Positions 15,620 through 24,102 of a stretch of 45,446 bases of DNA are shown here, one piece after another. The DNA lies in contig CAJKMA010000019.1 in assembly GCA_905200905.1 (NCBI GenBank), positions 1-45,446 of the forward strand, given 5' to 3'. Position 1 is the first letter of the stretch, and every line of letters begins with the position of its first letter. The notes below the pieces were generated by a model. That model had not been told where the DNA came from, made no database searches, and saw only the letters and a program-made list of their open reading frames with translations. The position numbers were made by a program, and so were the translations under genes. The DNA comes from an uncultured Bacillota bacterium. GTDB lineage: Bacteria; Bacillota; Clostridia; Lachnospirales; Lachnospiraceae.

Positions 15620-16659
15620 GTCTTTTGGTGGATGTGAGCAAGGATTATGGAAGTTTTCAGTTGAAAGTGCAATTGGAACATTCCCAGGGGATTTTGGGAA
15701 TGCTTGGTGCTTCTGGCAGTGGGAAGAGTATGACCTTAAAACTGATTGCAGGGATTCTTACACCGGATAAAGGAAGAATCGTGTTAAATGATCAGGTTCT
15801 GTTTGACAGTGAAAAAAGGATCAATCTTCCGCCTCAAAAGAGAAGAGTGGGGTATTTGTTTCAGAATTATGCATTGTTTCCCAATATGACAGTGGAAAAA
15901 AATATACTTTGTGGGCTTCACAGAGAAAAAAATTCCACACAGAGAAAAAAGAAACTGTTAGAAATAACAGAACTTTTTCAGATTCAGGAGCTTTTGGGAC
16001 AGTATCCGGCACAATTAAGTGGAGGTCAGCAGCAGAGAGTAGCTCTTGCCAGAATTTTGGTAAGTGAGCCGGAATTATTACTGTTGGATGAACCTTTTAG
16101 TGCCTTGGATTCTTATTTAAGAGACCAATTACAGATTCAAATTCTGGAAATATTGAAAAAATTCAAGAGAGATGTCATTTTTGTAAGTCATAGCAGGGAT
16201 GAAGTATATCATCTCTGTAATCAGGTAGCTTTGATTGATGGAGGACAGATTTTAGAAAAGGGAAATACCAAAGAGGTTTTTGCAAATCCTGGAAGCAGGA
16301 TAGGCGCTGCTCTTACTGGGTGTAAAAATATTGCGGCGGCTGTAAAGACAGGAGAATATGAGGTAGAGGTTCCAGAATGGGGGATTTCACTAAAAACAGC
16401 AAAGCCAGTAAAAGAAAATATTTGTGCAGTGGGAATCCGAGCTCATTACTTTCACCCCAAAGGAAGAGAAAATGTATATGCAGTACAGTTTTCCCAAGTA
16501 ATGGAAGAGCCCTTTGAGACTACCGTGATGTTTCGATATAAAAATCAAGCTGCAGGAGCTCAGGATTTATGGTGGCGGCTTTCCAAGGAACGATGGGCAG
16601 GACAGATGCCGGAACATCTTGGAATTGCACCCCCAAATGTATTATTACTGTATCAGTAG
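15616..16659 (+). CDS. modC: Molybdate ABC transporter ATP-binding protein ModC
   Basis: The protein is 347 aa. It has Walker A GASGSGKS at residues 31-38, a Q-loop near LFQNYALFP, the signature LSGGQQQR, Walker B LLLLDEPFSALD, and a switch His in VSHSRDE. The C-terminal ~110 residues are a regulatory region of TOBE/MOP size, but a clear MOP motif is not evident to me. It energises molybdate import. The ATG at 15616 overlaps the modB stop. A longer ORF from 15529 lies inside modB and is rejected. Confidence 0.93.
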   Translation: MSLLVDVSKDYGSFQLKVQLEHSQGILGMLGASGSGKSMTLKLIAGILTPDKGRIVLNDQVLFDSEKRINLPPQKRRVGYLFQNYALFPNMTVEKNILCGLHREKNSTQRKKKLLEITELFQIQELLGQYPAQLSGGQQQRVALARILVSEPELLLLDEPFSALDSYLRDQLQIQILEILKKFKRDVIFVSHSRDEVYHLCNQVALIDGGQILEKGNTKEVFANPGSRIGAALTGCKNIAAAVKTGEYEVEVPEWGISLKTAKPVKENICAVGIRAHYFHPKGRENVYAVQFSQVMEEPFETTVMFRYKNQAAGAQDLWWRLSKERWAGQMPEHLGIAPPNVLLLYQ

Positions 16660-16674
16660 GAAAAGGAGCAGAAT

Positions 16675-17694
16675 ATGAAATTAATCAAAACACAAGAAGC
16701 AGAGGGACAGGTACTTTGTCATGATATTACGCAAATTATCAAAGGAGTAACCAAAGATGCCAGATTTAGAAAAGGCCATGTAGTGACAAAAGAGGATATT
16801 CCAGTTTTATTAAGTCTTGGAAAAGATAACCTCTATGTATGGGAAAAAGATGATACCATGTATCATGAAAATGAAGCAGCAGAGATTTTAAGGCAAGTAT
16901 GCCAAAATGAACACATGGAAGCATCAGCAGTAAAAGAAGGCAAAATTGAGCTGAAGGCGCAGTGTGATGGTCTGTTTCAGGTGGACGTGGAACGTTTACA
17001 TGCCATTAATGATATTGAGCAGGTGATGATTGCGACTCGTCATACCAATACTCCAGTAAAAGCAGGGGATAAATTGTTGGGAACCAGAGTGATTCCCCTG
17101 GTGATTGCGAAGGAAAAGATGGAACAGGTGAAATTAGTAGCAGGAGAGGAGCCATTGTGCCAACTTTTGCCGTACAGGAATTTAAAGGCAGGAATTGTTA
17201 CTACAGGAAATGAGGTTTTCTATGGAAGGATCCAGGATACCTTTACACCAGTGGTGGTGAAGAAGCTGGAAGAGTATGGAGTACAGGTGATACAGCATGT
17301 AACACTTGGAGATGACAAAGAAAAGATTACGGAGGCTATTCTGGACATGAAGAAAAAGGGATGCCAGTTAATCTTAACCACAGGGGGCATGAGTGTGGAT
17401 CCAGATGACCAAACGCCTGGCGCTATTAAAGCGACAGGGGCTGAAGTGGTTGCTTATGGGGCGCCGGTATTACCGGGAGCCATGTTCTGTCTGGCTTATT
17501 TTGAAGATGGAACTGCCATTATGGGATTGCCTGGATGTGTTATGTATGCAAAAACGACGATTTTTGATTTGGTGCTGCCAAGGGTAGTGGCCGGTGTGCC
17601 TGTTACAAGACGAGATTTAACAACGTTAGGGCATGGGGGACTGTGCCTTGGATGCGAAAGCTGTCATTATCCGGCATGTAGTTTTGGAAAATAA
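16675..17694 (+). CDS. MoeA-like molybdopterin-binding protein with Cys-rich C-terminal tail
   Basis: The protein is 339 aa. The N-terminal half is an unusual MoeA-like region (TQEAEGQVLCHDITQII, FRKGHVV). The second half is a MoaB/Mog-type domain with GIVTTGNEVFYGRI, ILTTGGMSVDPDDQTPGAI and GLPGCVMY. It is shorter than typical MoeA (~400 aa) and probably acts in molybdenum insertion or cofactor maturation. The last 18 residues hold C324-x2-C327-x2-C330-x4-C335, a possible metal or Fe-S site. It sits 15 bases after modC with an AAAAGGAG site, so transport and cofactor assembly appear co-expressed. Confidence 0.88.
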   Translation: MKLIKTQEAEGQVLCHDITQIIKGVTKDARFRKGHVVTKEDIPVLLSLGKDNLYVWEKDDTMYHENEAAEILRQVCQNEHMEASAVKEGKIELKAQCDGLFQVDVERLHAINDIEQVMIATRHTNTPVKAGDKLLGTRVIPLVIAKEKMEQVKLVAGEEPLCQLLPYRNLKAGIVTTGNEVFYGRIQDTFTPVVVKKLEEYGVQVIQHVTLGDDKEKITEAILDMKKKGCQLILTTGGMSVDPDDQTPGAIKATGAEVVAYGAPVLPGAMFCLAYFEDGTAIMGLPGCVMYAKTTIFDLVLPRVVAGVPVTRRDLTTLGHGGLCLGCESCHYPACSFGK

Positions 17695-17707
17695 AGGGTA
17701 GGAAACC

Positions 17708-17816
17708 TCTGACAGATGAAGTAATATGGACACCTTTAGGAATATTGATACAGTTCTGGCTCAGCCTGCACCAGTATTCCTAAAGGCAGTTTTGTGAAAT
17801 GGTCTCATCTGTGAGA
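17708..17816 (+). other. Large imperfect palindrome between convergent genes
   Basis: The outer stem is 17708-17719 with 17805-17816 (core CAGATGA/TCATCTG). The inner perfect 12-bp stem is CCTTTAGGAATA (17733-17744) with TATTCCTAAAGG (17775-17786), plus a CTGG/CCAG tip. Only four T residues follow the inner stem, so it is a poor canonical terminator. It separates the MoeA-like gene from the minus-strand alarmone synthetase gene. It could be a bidirectional terminator, a structured RNA or a small palindromic mobile repeat. Confidence 0.65.
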
Positions 17817-17849
17817 AATTTTCTGCCTTTTACTAGAAAAAATTCTAGG

Positions 17850-18551
17850 CTAGAAATCGGTGTATTCTCCGATTAGATTTTTGATATCCTGCATCTGATT
17901 ATCCGTAGCTGTAATAGCATGAGCACATTCGGATAATTTTCTGGTAATTAACTCATACTGGGCATTGTCACCCAGTTCCTTTTTATATCGGAGTTGATGC
18001 TCCAAACTGGCCCAAAAGTCCATGCCAATGGTACGAATCTGCACCTCTGCCCGCATAGGTGTCTTTCCTTCAGCAAAAAATACAGGAATTTCTACAATCA
18101 TGTGATAGCTTCGATATCCATTTTCTTTTGGATTTTGAATATAATCCTTAATACGAAGAACCGTAATGTCATCTTGTTCAGCAAGCAACTTTGCCACAGT
18201 ATAAATATCATTAATAAAGGGGCAGGTAACACGAATACCAGCTACATCGTTTAACTGCTCCCGAATGTTTCTTTCTGTAAAATCATACCCCTTCTTTTTC
18301 AATTTTCGGTAAATACTCTCCGGCTGTTTGATACGGCTCTTAATAGAAGAAATGGGATTTCTTTTGTATTTTACTGAGAATTCATCGTCCAAAACTTCTA
18401 GTTTCGTACTAATTTCTCGGATAGCACAGCGGTACATCATCATCAGTGAATTGTATTTATCCGTATTTTGAATAAAACGCTCAGGATACAAAATCGTGTT
18501 GTTATCCTGAGATTCTTGTTTTTGTATTAAATCTTTGTGAGTAATGTTCAA
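17850..18551 (-). CDS. Small alarmone synthetase (RelA/SpoT domain, RelQ/RelP-like)
   Basis: The protein is 233 aa. A single RelA_SpoT synthetase domain includes SSIKSRIKQPESIYRKL, LNDVAGIRVTCPF, KDYIQNPKENGYRSYHM and EVQIRTIGMDFWASLEHQLRYK. The HD hydrolase, TGS and ACT domains of long Rel proteins are absent. It should make (p)ppGpp from GTP/GDP and ATP under envelope or other stress. The start appears to be TTG at 18551-18549 on the minus strand, preceded by GAAGG, because no ATG lies at the N-terminal end of the conserved region. Confidence 0.92.
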   Translation of the reverse strand: MNITHKDLIQKQESQDNNTILYPERFIQNTDKYNSLMMMYRCAIREISTKLEVLDDEFSVKYKRNPISSIKSRIKQPESIYRKLKKKGYDFTERNIREQLNDVAGIRVTCPFINDIYTVAKLLAEQDDITVLRIKDYIQNPKENGYRSYHMIVEIPVFFAEGKTPMRAEVQIRTIGMDFWASLEHQLRYKKELGDNAQYELITRKLSECAHAITATDNQMQDIKNLIGEYTDF

Positions 18552-18590
18552 ACTAAAATCCTTCTTTCGTATAAAAATAAATCTATATAA

Positions 18591-18619
18591 AGTATAATGG
18601 AAAACCAGAAAAAGGTCAA
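18591..18619 (-). promoter_or_regulatory. Promoter for the alarmone synthetase gene
   Basis: On the minus strand: TTGACC, a 17-base spacer, TATACT, about 40 bases before the TTG start. Confidence 0.75.
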
Positions 18620-18703
18620 ATTAGAAACCAGAAAAAATCGTGAAGAATCTGTGAAAATATCATAAATAAAAAAGAAGGGATGGTAATTTAAAAAAAGGTA
18701 TAG

Positions 18704-18709
18704 TATAAT
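18704..18709 (+). promoter_or_regulatory. -10 element for the DUF5685 operon
   Basis: TATAAT preceded by a poor -35 (TGGTAA at 18681-18686). Transcription would start ~45 bases before the chosen ATG. Confidence 0.5.
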
Positions 18710-18760
18710 GCTATGATACGGATTTTATCTATGTTAATTTGCAGAAAGGCATTAAGAAAC

Positions 18761-19618
18761 ATGTTTGGATATGTAACGATTGATAAACCGGAGCTTAAGG
18801 TAAAGGAATTTTACCGTTATAAGGCTTATTATTGCGGGTTGTGCCGCAAGCTCAAGGAAGAATATGGGTTTCGGGGAAGGATGACGCTTACCTATGATAT
18901 GACCTTTTTAGTGACGCTCCTTACTTCCTTGTATGAAGCAGATACCCAGGAGCTGGCATCCCATTGTCCATTGCATCCTGTGAAGAAAATTCCCATGCTG
19001 CAAAATGAACTTACAGAATATGGAGCAAAGATGAACATTCTTCTTACGTATTTTAAATTTGAGGATGACAGAAAGGATGATAATAGTCTGGCAGGGGCAG
19101 CTGGAATGCGTCTTTTTCGCAAAAAAGCAGAACTTATCAGCCGAGAATATAGGCGTCAGTCTCATGTTATTCAGAAGCAGCTTAAGGTTTTGGCAAAGTA
19201 TGAACAGGCAGGGGAAGAAAACCTGGATGTCGTAGCAGGAGCTTTTGGAACCTTGATGGAAGAGCTGTTTGTGTGGAAGGAAGATAGATGGGAAGAAGAG
19301 CTGCGGAAATTTGGATTTTATCTTGGGAAATTTATTTATATCATGGATGCCTATGATGACCTTCCAAAGGACTTAAAAACCAATTCCTATAATCCTTTAA
19401 AAGCAGTGAGTAGAAAATGTCGGGATAGAGATACTTATGAGGAAACCATACGTCAGGTCCTGATCATGATGATGGCAGAGGCTACGGCAGCCTTTGAAAA
19501 ATTGCCATGTCTGAATGAAGCAGAGATTCTGCGAAATATTTTATACAGCGGCGTATGGGCAAAATATAACAAAATACAAAAAGAAAGACAGGAGAAAGAA
19601 AAAAGTCATGGTAAGTAA
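18761..19618 (+). CDS. DUF5685 family protein
   Basis: The protein is 285 aa, largely alpha-helical. It begins MFGYVTIDKPELKVKEFYRYKAYYCGLCRKLKEEYG, which matches the start of DUF5685, including the YYCGLC cysteine pair. The middle contains FGTLMEELF and IYIMDAYDDLPKD, acid-rich stretches reminiscent of the terpenoid-synthase fold, though function is unknown. The ATG at 18761 was chosen by this family start; an in-frame ATG at 18713 lies within four bases of the -10 box. The gene overlaps the following J-domain gene by 11 bases. Confidence 0.82.
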   Translation: MFGYVTIDKPELKVKEFYRYKAYYCGLCRKLKEEYGFRGRMTLTYDMTFLVTLLTSLYEADTQELASHCPLHPVKKIPMLQNELTEYGAKMNILLTYFKFEDDRKDDNSLAGAAGMRLFRKKAELISREYRRQSHVIQKQLKVLAKYEQAGEENLDVVAGAFGTLMEELFVWKEDRWEEELRKFGFYLGKFIYIMDAYDDLPKDLKTNSYNPLKAVSRKCRDRDTYEETIRQVLIMMMAEATAAFEKLPCLNEAEILRNILYSGVWAKYNKIQKERQEKEKSHGK

Positions 19619-20243
19619 TCCATATGAAGTATTAGGCGTATCACCAAACGCATCCAATGATGAAATTAAACGAGCATATCGGGATTTAAGCAGGAAATAT
19701 CATCCGGATTCCTATGTGGATAATCCACTGGCAGGTTTGGCAGAGGAAAAATTTAAAGAAGTGCAGGAAGCTTATGACCAGATTATGAAGGAACGGGACG
19801 GGGGATATCAGAGCGGCTATGGCAATCAGGGGGCAAGAAGCTACCAGAACACAGCTTCTAGCCAGGATGATTTGCAATTTCAGGCTGCTTATAACTATAT
19901 TAATGGACGTCAATATCAGCAGGCATTAAATGTATTGTCCAGAATGCAGAACCGCAATGCCCAGTGGTATTATTTGAGCGCTTGTGCCAATATGGGCATG
20001 GGAAATAATGTAAATGCATTAAATATGGCAAGACAGGCTCAGAGTATGGATCCGGGAAATCCGGAGTATGCTAATCTGGTGAACCGTCTTCAGTGGAACA
20101 GCAACCGTTATCAGCAAGGCGGAGGTTATCCTTATGCAAACAATGGAGGCGGGGGTTGTGGAACTGGCAATTTCTGTTGTGATATGTGGTGTGCAGACAG
20201 TCTTTGTGAATGTATGGGAGGGGATTTGTGCTCATGCATGTAA
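19608..20243 (+). CDS. J-domain protein with TPR-like middle and Cys-rich tail
   Basis: The protein is 211 aa. The N-terminal J domain (residues 4-67) has the HPD motif at 32-34 and should stimulate an Hsp70 (DnaK). Residues ~90-160 look like TPR helices (AYNYINGRQYQQALNVL...). The C-terminus is Gly/Cys-rich, with eight cysteines in the last ~22 residues (GGGCGTGNFCCDMWCADSL...CSCM). It lacks the DnaJ zinc fingers proper, so it is a specialised co-chaperone. Overlap with the DUF5685 gene and the following membrane protein gene suggests one functional unit. Confidence 0.87.
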   Translation: MVSNPYEVLGVSPNASNDEIKRAYRDLSRKYHPDSYVDNPLAGLAEEKFKEVQEAYDQIMKERDGGYQSGYGNQGARSYQNTASSQDDLQFQAAYNYINGRQYQQALNVLSRMQNRNAQWYYLSACANMGMGNNVNALNMARQAQSMDPGNPEYANLVNRLQWNSNRYQQGGGYPYANNGGGGCGTGNFCCDMWCADSLCECMGGDLCSCM

Positions 20244-20776
20244 ATGCAAAAAAAACAGCAGTATCTGGGCTTTTGATGGCTCTTTCTGTAGTTCTTATGA
20301 TTTTAAGTGGGATTCTTGAGTTTAGTACTTTATTTTTCCTGGCTGCAGCAGCGTTTTTTGTGGGAATTATTATCAAGGAGTATGGACTTGGATATGGTGC
20401 CGCTTTTTTTCTGGGGTGTACCGTTCTGGGATTTTTGTTGGCGCCACAGAAGTTGTATGTGCTTACTTATGCTATGATGGGATTTTATGTTCTTGGTATT
20501 GAATTTCTCTGGCAATGGTTAGGAAAACATCCCGATTGGAATCACAGAAAGAGAATGTTTATAACAGGGAAATTTTTGATTTTTAATATCATGTATGTTC
20601 CTGTGCTGTTTTTATTTCCAAAACTTTTGTTTGCAGGAGAGATTCCCAAGACCATGATGCTGGTTTTCTTACTGGGAGGTCAAGTGGCACTATTTCTCTA
20701 TGACAAGGCTTATGAGTATTTTCTGGTAAGCATGTGGAGCAAGATGCGGGAACGGCTTTTTGGAAAACAGAATTAA
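20234..20776 (+). CDS. Integral membrane protein of unknown function
   Basis: The protein is 180 aa with about five membrane helices (AVSGLLMALSVVLMILSG, FFLAAAAFFVGIII, AAFFLGCTVLGFLL, YVPVLFLFPKLLF, MMLVFLLGGQVALFLY). It resembles small multi-pass proteins of the ECF-S/YybS type, but I cannot assign a substrate. The ATG at 20234 lies 11 bases behind a GGGAGGGG site and overlaps the end of the J-domain gene by 10 bases. An ATG at 20210 is further upstream without a ribosome site. Confidence 0.78.
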   Translation: MHVNAKKTAVSGLLMALSVVLMILSGILEFSTLFFLAAAAFFVGIIIKEYGLGYGAAFFLGCTVLGFLLAPQKLYVLTYAMMGFYVLGIEFLWQWLGKHPDWNHRKRMFITGKFLIFNIMYVPVLFLFPKLLFAGEIPKTMMLVFLLGGQVALFLYDKAYEYFLVSMWSKMRERLFGKQN

Positions 20777-20864
20777 TTCGGAAAGATGCAGTAGCTGAAC
20801 AAGAAACACTGGATGACAAAGGTTGTCTGGTATTTTTTTGTAAAGAATTTTATGTAAAAAGAAG

Positions 20865-20892
20865 TTGCGAAACAAGAGGAGTATGTTATAAT
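20865..20892 (+). promoter_or_regulatory. Promoter for the dihydrouridine synthase gene
   Basis: TTGCGA (20865-20870), a 16-base spacer, TATAAT (20887-20892). The rest of the 20777-20928 gap shows no gene. Confidence 0.75.
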
Positions 20893-20928
20893 GAGCAGCG
20901 GAAGATATTCCCAAAAGGAGAATGAATT

Positions 20929-21876
20929 ATGCTCTATTATTTTGCCCCCATGGAGGGAATTACAGGCCATGTATTTAGGCGCGTTCACAAAGAATGCTTT
21001 CCAGAAATGGATAAATATTTCACTCCGTTTTTAACACCCAGTCAGAAAAAAGCCATGACACCAAGAGAGAAGAGGGATGTGCTGCCAGAGAATAATAAAG
21101 GAATCCCTCTGGTGCCACAGATTCTTACAAATTCTGCAAAAGATTTTGTAAAAACAGCTAGAAATCTTCAGGAATGCGGGTATACAGAGGTGAATTTAAA
21201 CTTGGGTTGTCCCTCTGGCACTGTGGTATCCAAGAAAAAAGGATCTGGTTTTTTGGAGTTTCCAGAAGAACTTCACCGCTTTCTGGAAGATATTTTTCGG
21301 GAGTTGGATATGAAGGTTTCTATCAAAACCAGAATCGGAAAAGAAGAGGCAAAGGAGTTTTCCAGACTGTTGGAAATTTATAATGACTATCCTTTGGAAG
21401 AACTGATTATCCATCCTAGGGTTCAGACAGATTATTATAAAAACAAACCAAGAATGAAATGTTATAAGGAAGCTGTTCTAGGCAGTAAAAATCCACTTTG
21501 TTATAATGGAGATTTGTTTACAGAAGGGGATTTTAAAAGATTTGCAGAGGAATTTCCAGATACTAGAGCAGTTATGCTTGGAAGAGGACTGTTGTTGAAT
21601 CCTGCATTGGTAAGACAACTGCAAGGTGGAAAAGTACTTGAAAAAGAGGAACTGAAAGTCTTTCATGATAAGCTGTGTAAGGGCTATGAGGAAGTCATGG
21701 ATGGAGACAGAGCAGTGCTGTTTAAGATGAAAGAACTTTGGTATTATATGGGGAATTTATTTCCAGAGGGTAGGAAATACTTGAAGAAAATAAAAAAAGC
21801 ACAGCATTTACCAGAATATGAGGAAGTAGTGCAGGCGATATTTGAGAAGCTGGAACTGTTTGTTCCAAATTCATAA
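20929..21876 (+). CDS. dus: tRNA-dihydrouridine synthase (Dus family)
   Basis: The protein is 315 aa. The FMN-binding TIM barrel starts FAPMEGITGHVFRR, with the catalytic Cys94 in NLNLGCPSG, then IKTRIG, LIIHPR (substrate-phosphate His), CYNGDLFTEGDF and VMLGRGLLLNP. It reduces uridine to dihydrouridine in tRNA. The sequence is diverged from classical DusB, and a paralogue elsewhere is likely. The ATG at 20929 follows AAAAGGAG. The next gene begins 24 bases later. Confidence 0.9.
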   Translation: MLYYFAPMEGITGHVFRRVHKECFPEMDKYFTPFLTPSQKKAMTPREKRDVLPENNKGIPLVPQILTNSAKDFVKTARNLQECGYTEVNLNLGCPSGTVVSKKKGSGFLEFPEELHRFLEDIFRELDMKVSIKTRIGKEEAKEFSRLLEIYNDYPLEELIIHPRVQTDYYKNKPRMKCYKEAVLGSKNPLCYNGDLFTEGDFKRFAEEFPDTRAVMLGRGLLLNPALVRQLQGGKVLEKEELKVFHDKLCKGYEEVMDGDRAVLFKMKELWYYMGNLFPEGRKYLKKIKKAQHLPEYEEVVQAIFEKLELFVPNS

Positions 21877-21900
21877 CAGCAGGGAAAAGGAAAGAAAAAG

Positions 21901-22557
21901 ATGGATAAAGTGAAAGAAGTGTTAAAAAAGTATACAGAACCTCAGGGGTTGTGGAGGATTTTCTGTATGATGACAGCTATTTTTCTTATGGGTGTGTCGT
22001 TGTCTTTTTTGATTTTAGTGGATATGGGAACAGACCCATTTTCTTTTATGAACCGAGGATTTGCAGCTGCCCTTCACATGTCATTTGGAACATGGCAGCT
22101 TCTTATGAATGTTATTTTGTTTCTGATTACGTTTCTTTTTCAGAAAAATCTCATTGGCTTGGGAACACTGGTAAATATGACGGCAATTGGTTATGTAGCT
22201 GATTTTTTTGGTAGTGTGTGGGACCAAATAGAAATTTTTCACAATCCTATGCCCATGATGCTTCGACTGGTGATTCTGGCAGGAGCGCTGGCTGTGTTTG
22301 TGCTTACTGCAGCTGTCTATATGACTGCTCAACTGGGAATGGCTCCTTATGATGCTGTTCCGTTTATTATAGCGAAACGGGCAAAAAAGCTGTCTTTTCG
22401 TTGGATTCGTATGTTATGGGACACTGCTGCAACCATGATGGGGATATTGTTAGGCATGAAATTAGGTGCGATTACAGTACTCATGGTACTGACGCTTGGA
22501 CCGGTAGTTTCCTGGTTTGGGGAACATGTGGCAGGAAAGCTGTTTGAAAGAGGATAG
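21901..22557 (+). CDS. YczE/YitT-like membrane protein
   Basis: The protein is 218 aa with about five membrane helices. It has the SLSFLILVDMGTDPFSF stretch, the FGTWQLLMNVILFLI stretch and a second TAQLGMAPYDAVPF half-repeat, the pattern seen in the YczE/YyaS family. Function and substrate are unknown. The ATG at 21901 has a distant AAGGAAAG site. The stop codon falls on the first base of the following terminator. Confidence 0.82.
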   Translation: MDKVKEVLKKYTEPQGLWRIFCMMTAIFLMGVSLSFLILVDMGTDPFSFMNRGFAAALHMSFGTWQLLMNVILFLITFLFQKNLIGLGTLVNMTAIGYVADFFGSVWDQIEIFHNPMPMMLRLVILAGALAVFVLTAAVYMTAQLGMAPYDAVPFIIAKRAKKLSFRWIRMLWDTAATMMGILLGMKLGAITVLMVLTLGPVVSWFGEHVAGKLFERG

Positions 22558-22586
22558 GAGAAGGGCTTGCCCCTTCTCCCCTTTTT
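22557..22586 (+). terminator. Intrinsic terminator
   Basis: GGAGAAGGG (22557-22565) pairs with CCCTTCTCC (22571-22579), followed by a T-run, isolating the next operon from upstream transcription. Confidence 0.93.
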
Positions 22587-22638
22587 ATGTTATGCTAAAG
22601 AATAGATTTACCCATGAAGAGAAAGGGGAATGAAAATT

Positions 22639-24102
22639 ATGAAAAAATTAACAGACTTATTGGAGCAGCTGGATTATCAGTGTCTCCAAGGTACTACAGA
22701 TAAAGAAATATCCAGTGTGGTATTTGATTCCAGAAAAGCAGGGCCGGATTCTTTATTTTTTTGCATCAAAGGCGCTGTTTCAGATGGTCACACCTATGCA
22801 AAAGAGGTGGCAGAAAAAGGAGCTTCCGTTCTGGTGGTACAGGAACCAGTGGAAGTACCAAAGCATGTCACAGTGATTCAGGTGCCAGATAGCCGTTATG
22901 CCATGGCCTGTATTTCAGCCTCATGGTTTGACCATCCTGCAGAAAAATTGAAAACCATTGGAATTACAGGAACAAAAGGAAAAACTACCACCACATATCT
23001 GGTGAAATCCATTTTGGAAAATGCAGGTCATAAAACGGGACTGATTGGAACCATTGAGACTATCATTGGAGAGGAGCATATTCCTTCTGCTAATACTACG
23101 CCAGAATCTTATTTGGTGCAGCAATATTTTGCTAAGATGGTAGCAGCAGGATGTGACAGTGTGGTTATGGAGGTTTCTTCTCAAGGGTTGATGCTTCACA
23201 GAACCGCTGGTTTTGTGTTTGATATCGGTATTTTTACTAATCTGGAGCCAGACCATATTGGACCAAATGAGCATAAAGATTTTGCAGATTATCTTCACTG
23301 TAAATCCCTGTTGTTCAAACAGTGTAAAACAGGAATTTTCAATGCAGATGACCAGCATTTAGATGAGATTTTAGAGGGACATACCTGTCAGGTGGAAACC
23401 TTTGGATTTTCCGAAAGAGCAGATTTACGGGCAGAAAACACTAGATTAGTGACAGGAAAAGGAACTCTTGGAATTCAGTATGATGTCAAAGGATTGATGG
23501 ATTTTCCGGTTGAAATTGACCTCCCAGGAAAATTTAGTGTGTATAATTCTCTGACAGCTATTGCAGTGTGCCGCCATTTTGGAGTAACACAGGAAAACAT
23601 TCAAAGAGCTCTTAAGCAGGCAAAAGTAAAGGGCAGAATTGAGATGGTAAAGGTTTCTGATGACTTTACCCTAATGATTGATTATGCACATAACGCCATG
23701 AGTCTGGAGAGCCTTCTTACCACCTTAAAAGAATATCATCCAAATCGTCTTGTATGTCTCTTTGGATGCGGTGGAAATCGCTCCAAACTGCGACGTTATG
23801 AGATGGGGGAGGTATCTGGAAAACTGGCAGATTTAACCATTATTACTTCAGATAATCCAAGAAATGAGGAACCACAGGAAATTATCAATGATATTAAAAT
23901 TGGAATCGGAAAGACCACTGGAAAGTATGTGGAAATCATAGACCGCAAAGAAGCCATTGCTTATGCCATTCACCATGGACAGCCTGGAGATATTATTGTG
24001 CTGGCTGGTAAAGGGCACGAAGATTATCAGGAAATTAAAGGGAAAAAGTACCCCATGGATGAGCGGGTATTGATTCAGGAGATTTTGGAAGAGGAAGCAT
24101 GA
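22639..24102 (+). CDS. murE: UDP-MurNAc-tripeptide ligase MurE (meso-DAP type)
   Basis: The protein is 487 aa. It has the ATP-binding loop GTKGKTTT at 111-118, the TNLEPDHIG stretch of Mur ligases, DYAHNAMSLESLL, and the specificity motif D405-N-P-R408, which marks addition of meso-diaminopimelate rather than lysine. It acts in cytoplasmic peptidoglycan precursor synthesis. The ATG at 22639 has proper spacing to AAAGGGG; the ATG at 22630 is too close. Its TGA overlaps the priA ATG. Confidence 0.95.
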   Translation: MKKLTDLLEQLDYQCLQGTTDKEISSVVFDSRKAGPDSLFFCIKGAVSDGHTYAKEVAEKGASVLVVQEPVEVPKHVTVIQVPDSRYAMACISASWFDHPAEKLKTIGITGTKGKTTTTYLVKSILENAGHKTGLIGTIETIIGEEHIPSANTTPESYLVQQYFAKMVAAGCDSVVMEVSSQGLMLHRTAGFVFDIGIFTNLEPDHIGPNEHKDFADYLHCKSLLFKQCKTGIFNADDQHLDEILEGHTCQVETFGFSERADLRAENTRLVTGKGTLGIQYDVKGLMDFPVEIDLPGKFSVYNSLTAIAVCRHFGVTQENIQRALKQAKVKGRIEMVKVSDDFTLMIDYAHNAMSLESLLTTLKEYHPNRLVCLFGCGGNRSKLRRYEMGEVSGKLADLTIITSDNPRNEEPQEIINDIKIGIGKTTGKYVEIIDRKEAIAYAIHHGQPGDIIVLAGKGHEDYQEIKGKKYPMDERVLIQEILEEEA

